Shown piece after piece: positions 1 to 17,039 of a stretch of 64,000 bases of DNA. The position numbers were made by a program, and so were the translations under genes. The stretch is taken from contig NZ_CP090642.1 in assembly GCF_029633825.1 (NCBI RefSeq), positions 868,001 to 932,000 on the forward strand, read 5' to 3'. Numbering within the stretch: position 1 is the first letter of the stretch; each line of letters opens with the position of its first letter. The DNA is from Burkholderia contaminans. GTDB lineage: Bacteria > Pseudomonadota > Gammaproteobacteria > Burkholderiales > Burkholderiaceae. Under the pieces are notes generated by a model. That model was not told where the DNA came from. It made no database searches and was given only the letters and a program-made list of their open reading frames with translations.

Positions 1-1964
1 TTCGCGGTCAAGCGCGTGATCGGCGAGACGCTCGTGGTCCACGCATCGATCTTCACCGACGGGCACGCGCATCTCGCGGCCGCGCTGCAGTGGCGTGCCG
101 CCGGCGACGACGACTGGCGCGAAATCCCTTTCGAAGCCGAACCGAACGACCGCTGGCGCGCGCGCGTCGCGCTCGATCGGCTCGGCCGCCATGAATTTCG
201 CGTGATTGCCTGGCGCGACGACTGGGCATCGCTCGTCCACGATGTCGAGAAGAAACACGCGGCCGGCCAGGACGTGGCGCTCGAACTGCGCGAAGCGCAG
301 CTGTTGCTCGCGACCGCGCTCAAGCTCGCCGATCCGCTCGATGCGCGCGCACTGACCCGGATGAAACGACTCGTCGCCGAATTCAAGGAAGCGCCGGCCG
401 ACGCGCGGCTCGCGCAGCTCGGCGCGGCACCGCTCGCCGAAGCGTTCGCGGCGCTGCGCTACCGGCCGTTCGTCACGCACGACACGACGACCTTCCCGGT
501 GGACGTCGAGCGCCGCGCGGCGCGCTTCTCCAGCTGGTACGAGATGTTTCCGCGCTCGGCGAGCGACGATCCGCACCGGCACGGCACGTTCGACGACGTG
601 ATCGCCCACCTGCCGCGCATCCGCGACATGGGCTTCGACGTGCTGTATTTCCCGCCGATCCACCCGATCGGCACGACCGCGCGCAAGGGGCGCAACAACA
701 GCCTGACGGCCGGCCCCGACGACGTCGGCAGCCCGTATGCGATCGGCTCGCCGGACGGCGGCCACACGGCCGTGCATCCGCAGCTCGGCACGCTCGACTC
801 GTTCCGCACGCTGGTCGATGCCGCGCGCGGCCACGGGCTCGAGATCGCGCTCGATTTCGCGATCCAGTGCTCGCCCGACCATCCGTGGCTCGCCGCGCAT
901 CCGGGCTGGTTCGCGTGGCGGCCCGACGGCTCGCTGCGCTTCGCGGAGAATCCGCCGAAGCGTTACCAGGACATCGTGAACCCCGATTTCTACGCGCCGG
1001 ACGCGCTGCCCGACCTGTGGCTCGCACTGCGCGACGCGGTGCTGTTCTGGGTCGACGCGGGCGTGCGGATCTTCCGCGTCGACAATCCGCACACGAAGCC
1101 GCTGCCGTTCTGGGCGTGGATGATCGACGACGTGCGCGGCCGGCACCCGGACGTCGTGTTCCTGTCCGAAGCATTCACGCGGCCGGGCATGATGTTCCGG
1201 CTCGCGAAAGTCGGGTTCTCGCAGTCGTACACGTACTTCACGTGGCGCGAGTCGAAACGCGACTTCATCGACTACCTGACCGAGCTGACGACCGGCCCCG
1301 CGCGCGACTTCTTCCGGCCGAACTTCTTCGTCAACACGCCCGACATCAATCCGCGCCACCTGCAGAACGCGCCGCGCACGCAGTTCGTGATCCGCGCGGC
1401 GCTCGCGGCGACGCTCTCCGGCTCGTGGGGCATGTATTCGGGCTTCGAGCTCGGCGAATCGGCCCCGCTGCCCGACAGCGAGGAATACGCGGACGCGGAG
1501 AAGTACGAGCTGCGGGCGCGCGACTGGAGCAAGGCCGCGCATATCGGCGCCGAGGTCGCGCGGCTGAACCGCGCGCGGCGCGCTAACCCGGCGCTGCAGA
1601 CCCATCTCGGCATCACGTTCGCCGACGCGGACAACGACACGGTGCTCGTGTTCGTGAAGGCGACGCCCGCGTTCGACAGCGTGGTCGTCGTCGCGATCAG
1701 CACCGATCCGTGGCATCCGCAGGTCGCGAATTTCACGCTCGATGCGTCGCTGTGGCGTGGCCTGGGGCTCGTTGACGGCGAACCGCTCGACGCGCTCGAA
1801 CAGGACGCCACGCATGCGGAAACCTGGCGAGGGCATCGCCAGTACGTCTCGCTCGATCCGCATGTGCGCCCGTATGCGATCTGGCGGCTCACGCCGTCTC
1901 CAGGCGCCGCGCGGGCGGCGGCGCGCGAACCGGGCGACGCCCGGCCCTCCTCGGGAGCCCATGG

Positions 1965-1968
<4 letters not shown>
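1..1968 (+). CDS. glgE: alpha-1,4-glucan:maltose-1-phosphate maltosyltransferase GlgE (5' partial)
   Basis: GlgE transfers maltose from maltose 1-phosphate to the non-reducing end of an alpha-1,4-glucan in the cytosol. The frame is open at base 1, so the true start lies upstream; a GTG at 16 is only an internal codon. Recognisable are the all-beta N-terminal part and the GH13_3 catalytic domain, with nucleophile segment [10 protein letters not shown], acid/base segment LSEAFTRP and the later NTPDINP segment. The stop overlaps the treS start (ATG at 1965), which ties it to the downstream operon. With the fused TreS-maltokinase and GlgB it forms the complete GlgE pathway. The family call is secure; only the missing N-terminus is unknown. 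Confidence 0.95.
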
Positions 1969-7588
<5,620 letters not shown>

Positions 7589-7617
7589 ATCGTGCCTTCG
7601 ACACGGAGATCCGCCCC

Positions 7618-9744
7618 ATGCCGACCGCCCTGCCCACCCGTCTCGAATCCGGCCGCAGCTATCCGCTCGGCGCGACCTGGGACGGCCTCGGGACCAACTT
7701 CGCGGTGTTTTCCGCGCACGCGCAGCGCATCCAGCTGTGCGTGTTCGATCCGACCGGCCGCAAGGAGCTTGCGCGCCTGGACCTGCCCGAATGCACCGAC
7801 GAGATCTGGCACGGCTACCTGCCCAACGCGCATCCGGGCACCGTGTACGGGTTTCGCGCGGACGGCCCGTACCAGCCGCAGCACGGCCATCGCTTCAACC
7901 CGACCAAGCTGCTGCTCGACCCGTATGCGCGCAAGCTGGTCGGCCAGTTCCGCTGGTCGGACGCGCTGTTCGGCTATCGCCTGCATTCGAACCGCGCGGA
8001 CCTGTCGATGGACCGACGCGACTCGGCGCCCGCGATGCCGAAGTGCGTGGTGGTCGACGAAGCGTTCGACTGGAGCACCGACCGGCGCCCGCGCGTGTCG
8101 TGGCGCAATACGGTGATCTACGAGACCCACGTGCGCGGCGCATCGATGCGGCGTGCCGGGTTGCGCCCGCCCGAGCGAGGCACGTTCGCGTCGTTCGCGC
8201 ATCCGGCGTTCATCGATCACCTGCTGTCGATCGGCGTGACGACGGTCGAGCTGCTGCCCGTCCACGCGTTCCTGCAGCAGCGCGCGCTCGTGAACCGCGG
8301 GCTGCGCAACTACTGGGGCTACGACACGGCCGCGTTCTTCGCGCCGGAGCCCGCGTATCTCGCGACGCGGCGGCTCGACGAGATGCGCATCGCGATCCGC
8401 CAGCTGCATGCGGCCGGCATCGAGGTCGTGCTCGACGTCGTCTACAACCATACGTGCGAGGGCAACGAGCTCGGCCCGACGCTGTCGTGGCGCGGCCTCG
8501 ACAACGCGAGCTACTACCGGCTGATGCCGGACAACCGCCGCTTTCATGTCGACGAAACGGGCTGCGGCAACACGCTGAACCTGTCGCATCCGCGCGTCGT
8601 GCAGATGGTGATGGATTCGCTGCGCTACTGGGCGACCGCGTTCAACATCGACGGCTTCCGCTTCGACCTCGGCGTGACGCTCGGCCGCGAGGAGCACGGT
8701 TTCGATCCCGGCGCGGGTTTTTTCGACGCGTTGCGGCAGGACCCGGTGCTCGCGCAGCGCAAGCTGATCACCGAGCCGTGGGATCTCGGCCCCGGCGGCT
8801 ATCAGCTCGGCCGCCACCCGCCCGGTTTCGCCGAGTGGAACGACCGCTTTCGCGACACCGTGCGGCGCTTCTGGCGCGGCGACCCGGGCCAGCGGCCGGA
8901 GCTCGCCGCGCGCCTTGCGGGCTCGGCCGACCTGTTCAACCACCAGCGCCGGCATACCTGGGCGTCGGTCAATTTCATCACCGCGCACGACGGCTTCACG
9001 CTCGCCGATCTCGCTTCGTATTCGACCAAACACAACGAAGCCAACGGCGAGGACAACCGCGACGGCCGCGACGACAACTGCAGCGCGAACTGGGGCGTCG
9101 AAGGGCCGAGCGACGACGCGGCGATCCGTGACGTGCGCGCACGCGTCGCGCGCTCGATGCTCGCGACGCTGTTCACCGCGCTCGGCACGCCGATGCTGGT
9201 GGCCGGCGACGAGTTCGGCCGCACGCAGCACGGCAACAACAACGCGTACTGCCAGGACAACGAGCTGTCATGGCTCGACTGGGATCTGGCGCGCAGCGAC
9301 GAAGCGGTAACGCTGATGCGCTTCGTGTCGCGGCTTGCCGCGCTGCGGCGCATGTATCCGGTGATGTCCACGCCGGGCTATCCGTCGGGCGACCGCGACG
9401 CGGCGCCGGGCATGGCCGAGATCGGCTGGTTCGACGAGCACGGCGACGCGATGACCGTGCCCGCGTGGCAGGACCACGAGCGCCGCGCGCTGACGATGCG
9501 GCGCGTCGGCACGGGCCGCACCGGGCGCACCGAGGCGCTGCTCGTGATGCTGAACGCGTCGTCCGAGACGGTGGTGTTCGCGCCGCCCGCGCCGGCGCTC
9601 GACTATCGCGTGCTGGTCGACACGGCGACGCCGGATGCCGGCCCGCGCGCGTGGCCGGCCGACGGCCTCGACGTCGCCGCGCACGCGGCCGCGATCGCGG
9701 TGGCCGCCGTGCCGCCCGACCTGTCTCCGGGAGACCCGACATGA
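7618..9744 (+). CDS. glgX: glycogen debranching enzyme GlgX
   Basis: An isoamylase-type enzyme hydrolysing alpha-1,6 branches of glycogen. The 708-residue product has an N-terminal CBM48 domain (SYPLGATWDGLGTNFAVFSAHAQ region) and a GH13_11 barrel with FNIDGFRFDLGVTLGR (Asp nucleophile), LITEPWDLGPGGYQ (Glu) and FITAHDGFTLADL (Asp). I chose the ATG at 7618 because GGAG at 7605-7608 sits nine bases upstream. An alternative ATG at 7585 overlaps the glgB stop, like other junctions of this operon, and would add 11 residues, but it has no visible ribosome binding site. Debranched chains are substrates for the TreY/TreZ pair encoded just downstream. Confidence 0.94.
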   Translation: MPTALPTRLESGRSYPLGATWDGLGTNFAVFSAHAQRIQLCVFDPTGRKELARLDLPECTDEIWHGYLPNAHPGTVYGFRADGPYQPQHGHRFNPTKLLLDPYARKLVGQFRWSDALFGYRLHSNRADLSMDRRDSAPAMPKCVVVDEAFDWSTDRRPRVSWRNTVIYETHVRGASMRRAGLRPPERGTFASFAHPAFIDHLLSIGVTTVELLPVHAFLQQRALVNRGLRNYWGYDTAAFFAPEPAYLATRRLDEMRIAIRQLHAAGIEVVLDVVYNHTCEGNELGPTLSWRGLDNASYYRLMPDNRRFHVDETGCGNTLNLSHPRVVQMVMDSLRYWATAFNIDGFRFDLGVTLGREEHGFDPGAGFFDALRQDPVLAQRKLITEPWDLGPGGYQLGRHPPGFAEWNDRFRDTVRRFWRGDPGQRPELAARLAGSADLFNHQRRHTWASVNFITAHDGFTLADLASYSTKHNEANGEDNRDGRDDNCSANWGVEGPSDDAAIRDVRARVARSMLATLFTALGTPMLVAGDEFGRTQHGNNNAYCQDNELSWLDWDLARSDEAVTLMRFVSRLAALRRMYPVMSTPGYPSGDRDAAPGMAEIGWFDEHGDAMTVPAWQDHERRALTMRRVGTGRTGRTEALLVMLNASSETVVFAPPAPALDYRVLVDTATPDAGPRAWPADGLDVAAHAAAIAVAAVPPDLSPGDPT

Positions 9745-11612
9745 GATCACGCCCCGCCCGTCCATCGGGTTCGCACGCGTTCGACACGTCGTTCGGCGCG
9801 ACCTGCGTCGAGCCCGACCGCACGCGCTTCCGGCTGTGGGCGCCCGCGAGCCGCACGGCCGCCGTCGAAATCGAAGGCGAAAACCTGCCCGCCGTCCCGA
9901 TGACCGCGATGGGCGACGGCTGGTTCGAGGCCGTCGTGCCGTGCGGCCCCGGTACGCTGTATCGCTACCGGCTCGACGGCGATCTCGCGGTGCCCGATCC
10001 CGCGTCGCGCTTCCAGCCTGGCGGCGTGGACGGCCCGAGCCAGGTCGTCGATCCGGCTGCGTACCGCTGGCGCCATGACGCATGGCGCGGCCGCCCGTGG
10101 CACGAGACCGTGCTGTACGAGCTGCACGTCGGCGCTTGCGGCGGCCATGCGAGCGTCGAGCGGCGGCTGCCGGACATCGCCGCGCTCGGCGTGACCGCGA
10201 TCGAGCTGATGCCCGTCAACACGTTTCCCGGCGCGCGCAACTGGGGTTACGACGGCGTGCTGCCGTTCGCGCCCGATCCGTCGTACGGACGGCCGGAGGA
10301 ACTGAAGGCGCTGATCGACGCCGCGCACGGGCTCGGGCTGCAGGTGTTTCTCGACGTCGTGTACAACCACTTCGGCCCGGAAGGCAACCTGCTGCCGCGC
10401 TACGCGCCCGCGTTCTTCCGCGCGGACCGGCAGACCGCGTGGGGGCCGGCCATCGACTTTTCGCGCGAGCAGACGAGCGCGTTCTTCATCGAGAACGCGC
10501 TGTACTGGCTCGACGAATTCCGTTTCGACGGGCTGCGCATCGATGCCGCGCACGCGATCGACGACGACGCATGGCTGCGCGAACTCGCGCGCCGCGTACG
10601 CGCGACCGCCGGCGACACGCGCCATGTGCACCTCGTGCTCGAGAACGAGCGCAACGCGGCGAGCCTGCTCGGGCCCGGCGGCTTCGACGCGCAATGGAAC
10701 GACGACTTCCACAACAGCGCGCACGTGCTGCTGACCGGCGAACGCGACGGCTACTACCGCGCGTATGCCGACGCGCCGCTGCGCCATCTCGCGCGCACGC
10801 TCGGCGAAGGCTTCGCGTACCAGGGCGAGCCGTCGCCGCTGCACGACGGCGCCCCGCGCGGCGAACCGAGCGCGCACCTGCCGCCGACCGCGTTCGTCGC
10901 ATTCCTGCAGAACCACGACCAGGTCGGCAACCGCGCGTTCGGCGAACGGCTGCGCACGCTCGCGAACGAAGACGCGGTGCGCGCGGCGACCGCGCTGCTG
11001 CTGCTTGCGCCGTCGATCCCGCTGCTGTTCATGGGCGAGGAAGACGGCAGCACGCAGCCGTTCCAGTTCTTCACCGACTATCGCGGCGCGCTCGCCGACG
11101 CGGTGCGCGAAGGCCGCCGCCGCGAGTTCGCGGCCTTTCCGGCGTTCACCGACGCCGCGCATCGCGACGCGATTCCCGATCCGAACGACATCGCGACGTT
11201 CGTGCGTTCGACGCTGCACGGCAGCAGCGACGAAACCACGCCCGACACCGACGCATGGCGGCGCTTCTACCGCAGCGCGCTGACGGTGCGTGCGGCGCTC
11301 GTGACACCGAACCTGCCCGGCGCGCGCGCACTCGGCGTCGACGTGCTTGCAGGCGACGGCGACCCGCAGGCGCTCGCCGCGCGCTGGCGCCTCGGCGACG
11401 GCAGCACGCTGACGATCGCGTTGAACCTCGGCTCCCACGACGCGGTGCTGCCCGCGCTGCCGGTCGGCAAGATCGTGTTCGAGACGCCGCCACGTGCACG
11501 CGACCGGTTGCGCGACCTGCGGCTGCCGCCCCGCGCGTGCATCGTGTGGCGCGACGGCGAGGTCAACCACGATGCACGGCAGCACCGCATGAATGGGCAG
11601 GGACGATCATGA
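9741..11612 (+). CDS. treZ: malto-oligosyltrehalose trehalohydrolase TreZ
   Basis: TreZ releases free trehalose from maltooligosyl-trehalose made by TreY. The 623-residue protein has an N-terminal CBM48-like domain (TRFRLWAPASRTAAVEIEG) and a GH13_10 barrel with FDGLRIDAAHAI (Asp), LVLENERN (Glu) and LQNHDQVGNRAFG (Asp). The ATG at 9741 overlaps the glgX stop, with GGGAG a few bases upstream. TreZ, MalQ and TreY follow each other; together with GlgX they convert glycogen-derived maltodextrin into trehalose without phosphorylated intermediates. It is intact, unlike the two genes that follow. Confidence 0.95.
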   Translation: MRSRPARPSGSHAFDTSFGATCVEPDRTRFRLWAPASRTAAVEIEGENLPAVPMTAMGDGWFEAVVPCGPGTLYRYRLDGDLAVPDPASRFQPGGVDGPSQVVDPAAYRWRHDAWRGRPWHETVLYELHVGACGGHASVERRLPDIAALGVTAIELMPVNTFPGARNWGYDGVLPFAPDPSYGRPEELKALIDAAHGLGLQVFLDVVYNHFGPEGNLLPRYAPAFFRADRQTAWGPAIDFSREQTSAFFIENALYWLDEFRFDGLRIDAAHAIDDDAWLRELARRVRATAGDTRHVHLVLENERNAASLLGPGGFDAQWNDDFHNSAHVLLTGERDGYYRAYADAPLRHLARTLGEGFAYQGEPSPLHDGAPRGEPSAHLPPTAFVAFLQNHDQVGNRAFGERLRTLANEDAVRAATALLLLAPSIPLLFMGEEDGSTQPFQFFTDYRGALADAVREGRRREFAAFPAFTDAAHRDAIPDPNDIATFVRSTLHGSSDETTPDTDAWRRFYRSALTVRAALVTPNLPGARALGVDVLAGDGDPQALAARWRLGDGSTLTIALNLGSHDAVLPALPVGKIVFETPPRARDRLRDLRLPPRACIVWRDGEVNHDARQHRMNGQGRS

Positions 11613-13824
11613 CTTCCGACGTGTCGATCGACGAACTCGCGCGCGCGGCCGGCCTGGAAACCGACTGGACCGATGCGGGCGGCAACGCGCGGCGGGTGGA
11701 CGATGAGGCCCTCGTCGCGCTCGTCGACGCGCTCGGCTGGCCGTGCGGCACGGCGGCCCAGCGAGTGGAAAGCGCCGCCGCGCTCGCCGACTCGAACGCG
11801 GCGCCCCGCGCATCGTCACCGGCGACGCCGGCCTGCCGCTGCCCATGCCGGCCGCGATCGCCCCGCCCGGCGCGCGCTTCCGGATCACCTTCGAAGCAGG
11901 CGGCCATGTGGACGGCCGTGTGGGCGGCGAAGGCGAACACGGCACGCTGCCGCCGCTCGCGATCCCCGGTTATCACGCGCTCGACGTCGGCGACCAGCGC
12001 ATCGGACTCACGATCGCGCCGCCGCGCCCGCAACCGGTCGACCCGCGCGCAACGGATGCGGGCGGCCGCTGGGGCATCGCGGCACAGCTCTACAGCCTGC
12101 GCCGCGCCGGCGACGACGGCGCGGGCGACTACACCGCGCTCGCGCGGCTGGCCGCGCATGCGGCACGGCACGGTGCACAGGCGGTGGCGATCAGCCCGAC
12201 GCACGCCGGCTTTCCGGCGCTGCCCACGCATGACAGCCCGTATTCGCCGTCGTCGCGGCGCTGGCACAACGTCGCGTATCTCGACTGCGATGCTGTGCCG
12301 GGCGCCGCTGCCGTGCATCACGCAAACGGTGCCGCGGCCGACGCACCGCTGATCGACTGGCCGCACGTGCTGCCGCTGAAACTGCGGCGCCTGCGTGCGT
12401 GCTTCGACGCATGGCGCGCCAGCGACGACCCGTCACGTGACGCATTCGAGCGGTTTCGCGCCACGGGCGGGGCGGAGCTCGATGCGCATGCGCGCTTCGA
12501 CGCATTGCAGGCGTTCTGCCTCGAGCACGGGGCCGGCGTTGACTGGCGGAAATGGCCGGCGCCGTGGCGCGAGCCGGGATCGGCTGAAGTCGATGCGTTC
12601 GCGCACGCCCATGCCGACACGGTCGCGTTCCACACGTACCTGCAATGGTGCGCGTCGCGCGCGCTCGGCGACGCGCAGCACGCGGCACGCGGTGCGGGCA
12701 TGGCCACCGGGCTGATCGCCGATCTCGCGGTCGGCTCGGATCGCGCGGGCAGCGACGCGTGGGCGCACGGCGCGACGCTGCTGCGCGGGGTGTCGCTCGG
12801 GGCGCCGCCCGACCTGTTCAACGCGGCCGGCCAGGCGTGGGGGGTGACGACCTGGACGCCCGCCGCGCTGCGTGAGGAAGGCTTCGTGCCGTTCGTCGAG
12901 CTGTTGCGCTCGGCGTTCGCACATGCGGGCGGCATCCGCGTCGATCACGTGCTCGGCTTCGCGCGGATGTGGATCGTGCCGGACGGCGGCTCGCCGCGCG
13001 ACGGCGCCTACCTGCGCTATCCGGTCGACGATCTCGTGCGGCTCGTCGCGCTCGAGGCGGCCCGTCATCGCGCGCTGGCGATCGGCGAGGATCTCGGCAC
13101 GGTGCCGGCCGGCTTCCGCGAACGGCTCGGCGCGCAGGGCATCGCCGGGATGCGCGTGCTGTGGTTCGAACGGGACACCGACGGCGCCTTCCGGCCGCCG
13201 TCGGCATGGGACCGCGACGCGATCGCGATGACGTCGACCCACGATCTGCCGACCGTGGCCGGCTGGTGGCGCGGGATCGATCTGGCCTGGCGGCGGATCG
13301 CGGCCGAGGCGGCGCAGCAGTCCGACGACACGGATGCGCGCAACGTGGCGCCGCCTGCGCGGGCGGACGAGATGACCGGGCACGAGCACGACGACACCGT
13401 GCCGCGCGCGGCCCTCGGCCGACACCACGCCGCCCCGGAAGCCGGCCCTGCCGCTCCGCCGCCCGCCGTCGACCCCGACGTCGTCGCGGCGCATGCCGCG
13501 CGCGCCACCGAACGCGCGGCGCTGTGGCAAGCGTTGCAGGAAGCAGGCTGCGCGCCGGCCGGTGACGCCGCCCCGCCGGCCGCTTCGCCGCCCGTCGCCG
13601 AGATACTCGCGTACGTCGCGCGCAGCCCGTCGCCGCTCGCGATCCTGCCGCTCGAGGATCTCCTTGCGCTCGACATGCAGCCGAACCTGCCGGGGCCGCC
13701 CTGCGGGCACCCGAACTGGCGGCAGCGCCTGCCACGCGCGATCGACGCGCTGTTCGACGCCGACGTGCGCGACCGCATCGCGGCCGTGGTGCGCGCACGC
13801 GGTTCGCGGGAGCCCGGCCCATGA
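11609..13824 (+). pseudogene. malQ: 4-alpha-glucanotransferase MalQ, frameshifted
   Basis: Amylomaltase (GH77) disproportionates maltodextrins and would prepare chains for TreY. The N-terminus starts at the ATG at 11609, overlapping the treZ stop, with MTSDVSIDELARAAGLETDW in one frame; the rest, including GIRVDHVLGFARMW, IGEDLGTVP and TSTHDLPTVAGWW, lies in another frame up to 13824. The switch falls at the CCCC run 11804-11807: one extra C would join ADSNAAP to PRIVTGDAG and give about 738 residues, a normal length. As written, the reading frame is broken after about 65 residues. Either a sequencing/assembly error or a real recent mutation; all catalytic segments are otherwise intact. The stop overlaps the treY start. 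Confidence 0.88.
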
Positions 13825-16594
13825 CGCCACGCGCGACGCTGCGACTGCAGCTGCATGCGGGCTTCACGTTCGACGACGCGGCCGCGCACGCCGGCTATTT
13901 CGCGCGGCTCGGCGTGAGCCACCTGTACCTGTCGCCGGTCGCGACGGCCGAACCCGGTTCGCGGCACGGCTACGACACTGTGGATTACGGCACGCTCAAC
14001 CCCGAACTCGGCGGCGAAGCCGGCTTCGTCCGGCTCGTCGATGCGCTGCGCGCCCACGGGCTGGGCGTGATCGTCGACATCGTGCCGAACCACATGGGCG
14101 TAGGCGGTTCGTTGAACGGCTGGTGGAACGACGTGCTCGAATGGGGCCCCGCGAGCCCGTACGCGCACCACTTCGACATCGACTGGCACTCGCCCGACGC
14201 GGCGCTCGACGGCAAGGTGCTGCTGCCCTGCCTCGGCACGCCGTACGGTGAAGCGCTCGCGGCGGGCGACATCACGCTAGAAGTCGACCCGGCTACGGGA
14301 CGCTTCTTCGTGTCGTGCCCCGGGCGACGGCTGCCGGTGGCCGCCGCCACCTACGCGGAGCTCCTGCGCATCGCGAACCGTGCGGACCTGAACGCGCTCG
14401 CCGAACGCTTCGACGCCGCGCCGCCGCGCGACAGCACACGCCCGCCGCCGCGCATGCGGCGCTGCGCGATCACGCGGCCACGCACGGCCCGCATGCGCTC
14501 GACGCGGTGCTGCGCGGCGCCGATCCGCGCCGCGCGCGCTCCCGCGCCTGCCTGCATCGGCTGCTCGAACGCCAGCACTACCGGCTCGCGTGGTGGCGCA
14601 CGGCCGCCGACGAGCTGAACTGGCGGCGCTTCTTCGACATCGCGACGCTCGCGGCCATCCGCGTCGACGACGATGCGGTGTTCGATGCCGTCCATGCGCT
14701 GCCGCTGCGGCTTCATGCGGCCGGCTACATCGATGGCCTGCGCGTCGATCACGTGGACGGCCTCGCCGATCCGCGCGCGTATTGCCGGCGGCTGCGTGAG
14801 CGGCTTGCCGCACAACGCGACGCGCGGCCGTACATCGTCGTCGAGAAGATCCTCGCCCCCGGCGAAACGCTGCGCGCCGACTGGGCCGTCGACGGCACGA
14901 CCGGCTACGACTTCATGAACGACGTCGGCGCACTGCTGCACGACCCGGCCGGCGCCGCGCCGCTCGCCGCGCACTGGGCGCACGTGTCGGGTTCGTCGCT
15001 CACGTTCACGCAGGAAGCGCTCGACGGCAAGCGGCGCGTGCTGATGCGCCAGCTCGCCGTCGAGCATGCGCGCGCCGCGCGGGCGTTGCACGGCGTCGCG
15101 CGTGCGGCACCCGCGACGCGCGACGTCAGCCTGATCGCGATTCGACGCGTACTCGGTGAACTCGCGGTGCAGCTACCCGTGTACCGGATGTATCCGGTGC
15201 AGGACGAAGAACCCGCCGACGCCGACCGTCATGTGCTCGCGCAGGCGTACGAACGGGCGTATGCGGCCGTCGATCCTGCCGACCGGTTCGCACTCGATCA
15301 CGTCGCGACCTGGCTCGGGTGGCCGGTCGCACGCGTGCCGCGCGCGGACGCCGCCGCACTGCACGCGGCGCGCGTCGCGTTCGCGCAGCTCACCGCGCCG
15401 CTGGCTGCGAAGGGCGTCGAGGATACGGCCCACTACCGTTACGGCCGGCTCCTGTCGCGCAACGAGGTCGGCGCCGACGCCGGCGACTTCAGCCTGTCGC
15501 GCGGCGCGTTCCATGCGCGCAACCGGCGCCGCGCGCGCACCGTGCCGCACGGGCTCGTCGCCACCGCCACGCACGACCACAAGCGCGGCGAGGATGCCCG
15601 CGCGCGGCTGGCCGTGCTCAGCGAGATCCCCGACGCGTGGCGCGCGGTGTCGCTCGACTGGTCCGCGCTCAACCGGCCGCATCGCGGCGGCGCGCATCGC
15701 GACCTCGCATGGGCGCCGGGGCCGGCCGCCGAGGCGATGCTGTACCAGACGCTCGCGGGCTGCTGGCCGCCTGGTCTCGTGCCCGACGACGCGGTGGGGC
15801 TCGCGGCGCTCACCGAACGCGTCGTGCAGTGGCAGACGAAAGCGCTGCGCGAGGCGAAGCGGCACACCGACTGGCTCGCGCCCGATATGCGCTACGAGCG
15901 CGATTGCGAGGCGTTCGTCCGCGCGATCCTGAGGCCCCGAGGCGCCGGCGACTTCGCGCACCGGCTCCATGCGTTCGTCGCGCGGATCGCGCCGGCGGGC
16001 GTCGTCAACAGCCTGACGCAGGCCGTGCTGCGGATGGCATCGCCCGGCGTGCCCGACCTGTATCAAGGATCTGAATCATGGGATTACTCGCTCGTCGATC
16101 CGGACAACCGCCGTGACGTGCCGTTCGCGGCGCTCGCGGCCGAACGGGTCGACGGGCCGGTCGCATCGTATCTGGCGGCGTGGCCCGACGGGCGCGTGAA
16201 GCGGGCACTGGTCGAGCGCATGCTGGCGCTGCGCGCGCGATGGCCGGCGACGTTCGCGAGCGGCGCGTACGTGCCGCTGCGCGTACGCGGCCCGCTCGGG
16301 CGTCATGTGGTGGCGTTTGCGCGGTGCAGCGACGAGGCCACCGTGGTGGTGGTCGCGACACGGCTTGCGGGCCCATTGCTCGGCGACGCACCGGAATTGC
16401 CGCGCGTGGAGCCCGCGCAATGGGGCGATACGGCGGTCGTGCTGCCGCGCGATATCGACGGGCCATGGATGGACGGGCTGGAGGCGCGGGGCACGATTGA
16501 CGTGCGGGGACGCATTTTGCCGCTCGAGCGCTGCTTGCCCGCCTTGCCCGTCGCGGTGCTCGTCGCCGCGCGTCCGCCCGTCACGCGTCAGTAA
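13821..16594 (+). pseudogene. treY: malto-oligosyltrehalose synthase TreY, frameshifted
   Basis: TreY turns the reducing end of a maltodextrin into an alpha,alpha-1,1 linkage, giving maltooligosyl-trehalose for TreZ. The first about 205 residues (from ATG 13821: LRLQLHAGFTFDDAAAHAGY, LGVSHLYLSPV, DIVPNHMG) are in one frame; the remainder, with GLRVDHVDGLADP (Asp), IVVEKIL (Glu) and ATHDHKRGEDAR (Asp), is in another frame to 16594. The switch is at CCC 14441-14443; one extra C restores the path DSTRPAAAHAALRDH and a 924-residue protein, the normal size. This is the same type of lesion as in malQ, 2.6 kb away. It ends the operon and overlaps the convergent small gene at 16581-16808 by 14 bases. 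Confidence 0.88.
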
Positions 16595-16808
16595 GATCGG
16601 GCTCGCTCGCGTCGTTGCGCTGCACGCACTGCACGACCGACAGTCCGTCGGGCGTCAACGCAGGCCGGCGCTCGCTGGACACGTTGTCGTGCTGCATCAC
16701 GATCAGGCGCTGTTCGACCAGCGCAAAGACATCCTCTCGATCGATCTGGATCTGCTCCGGTGCGCGATGCACCAGGAGCAGCGTGGCGAATTCATGTGCG
16801 GTCAGCAT
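16581..16808 (-). CDS. small protein of unknown function, possibly winged-helix-like
   Basis: A 75-residue protein starting at an ATG preceded by GGGGGAACGAGC (complement of 16809-16821), convergent with treY and overlapping its last 14 bases. The pattern ALVEQRLIV ... PALTPDGLSVV resembles the last helix and wing of small winged-helix proteins (a basic or hydrophobic helix, then LTxxG), but there is no firm family match that I can name. No signal peptide or membrane segment. The ORF is open further upstream, but the good ribosome site favours the short form. Function unknown. Confidence 0.6.
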   Translation of the reverse strand: MLTAHEFATLLLVHRAPEQIQIDREDVFALVEQRLIVMQHDNVSSERRPALTPDGLSVVQCVQRNDASEPDLTDA

Positions 16809-17039
16809 GCTCGTTCCCCCGTTGGCGGCTGCGCGAGATACGCGGCCGCGAGCAGCTGTGCATGCACGGACCATGCCGGTTTGCGTGGTGCCTCCGTCGT
16901 CCATGCCGCGTGCGCGCGGCGCGATGTGGCACCACACGGGCGGCCCATGCGCGGTGCAAAGTTTTCAACGGTGTGTAATGCGGGAGGAAAAACGGAAGGG
17001 GTGAAACCGGCGCACGACACGCCGGGAACGCCGGCCGGG

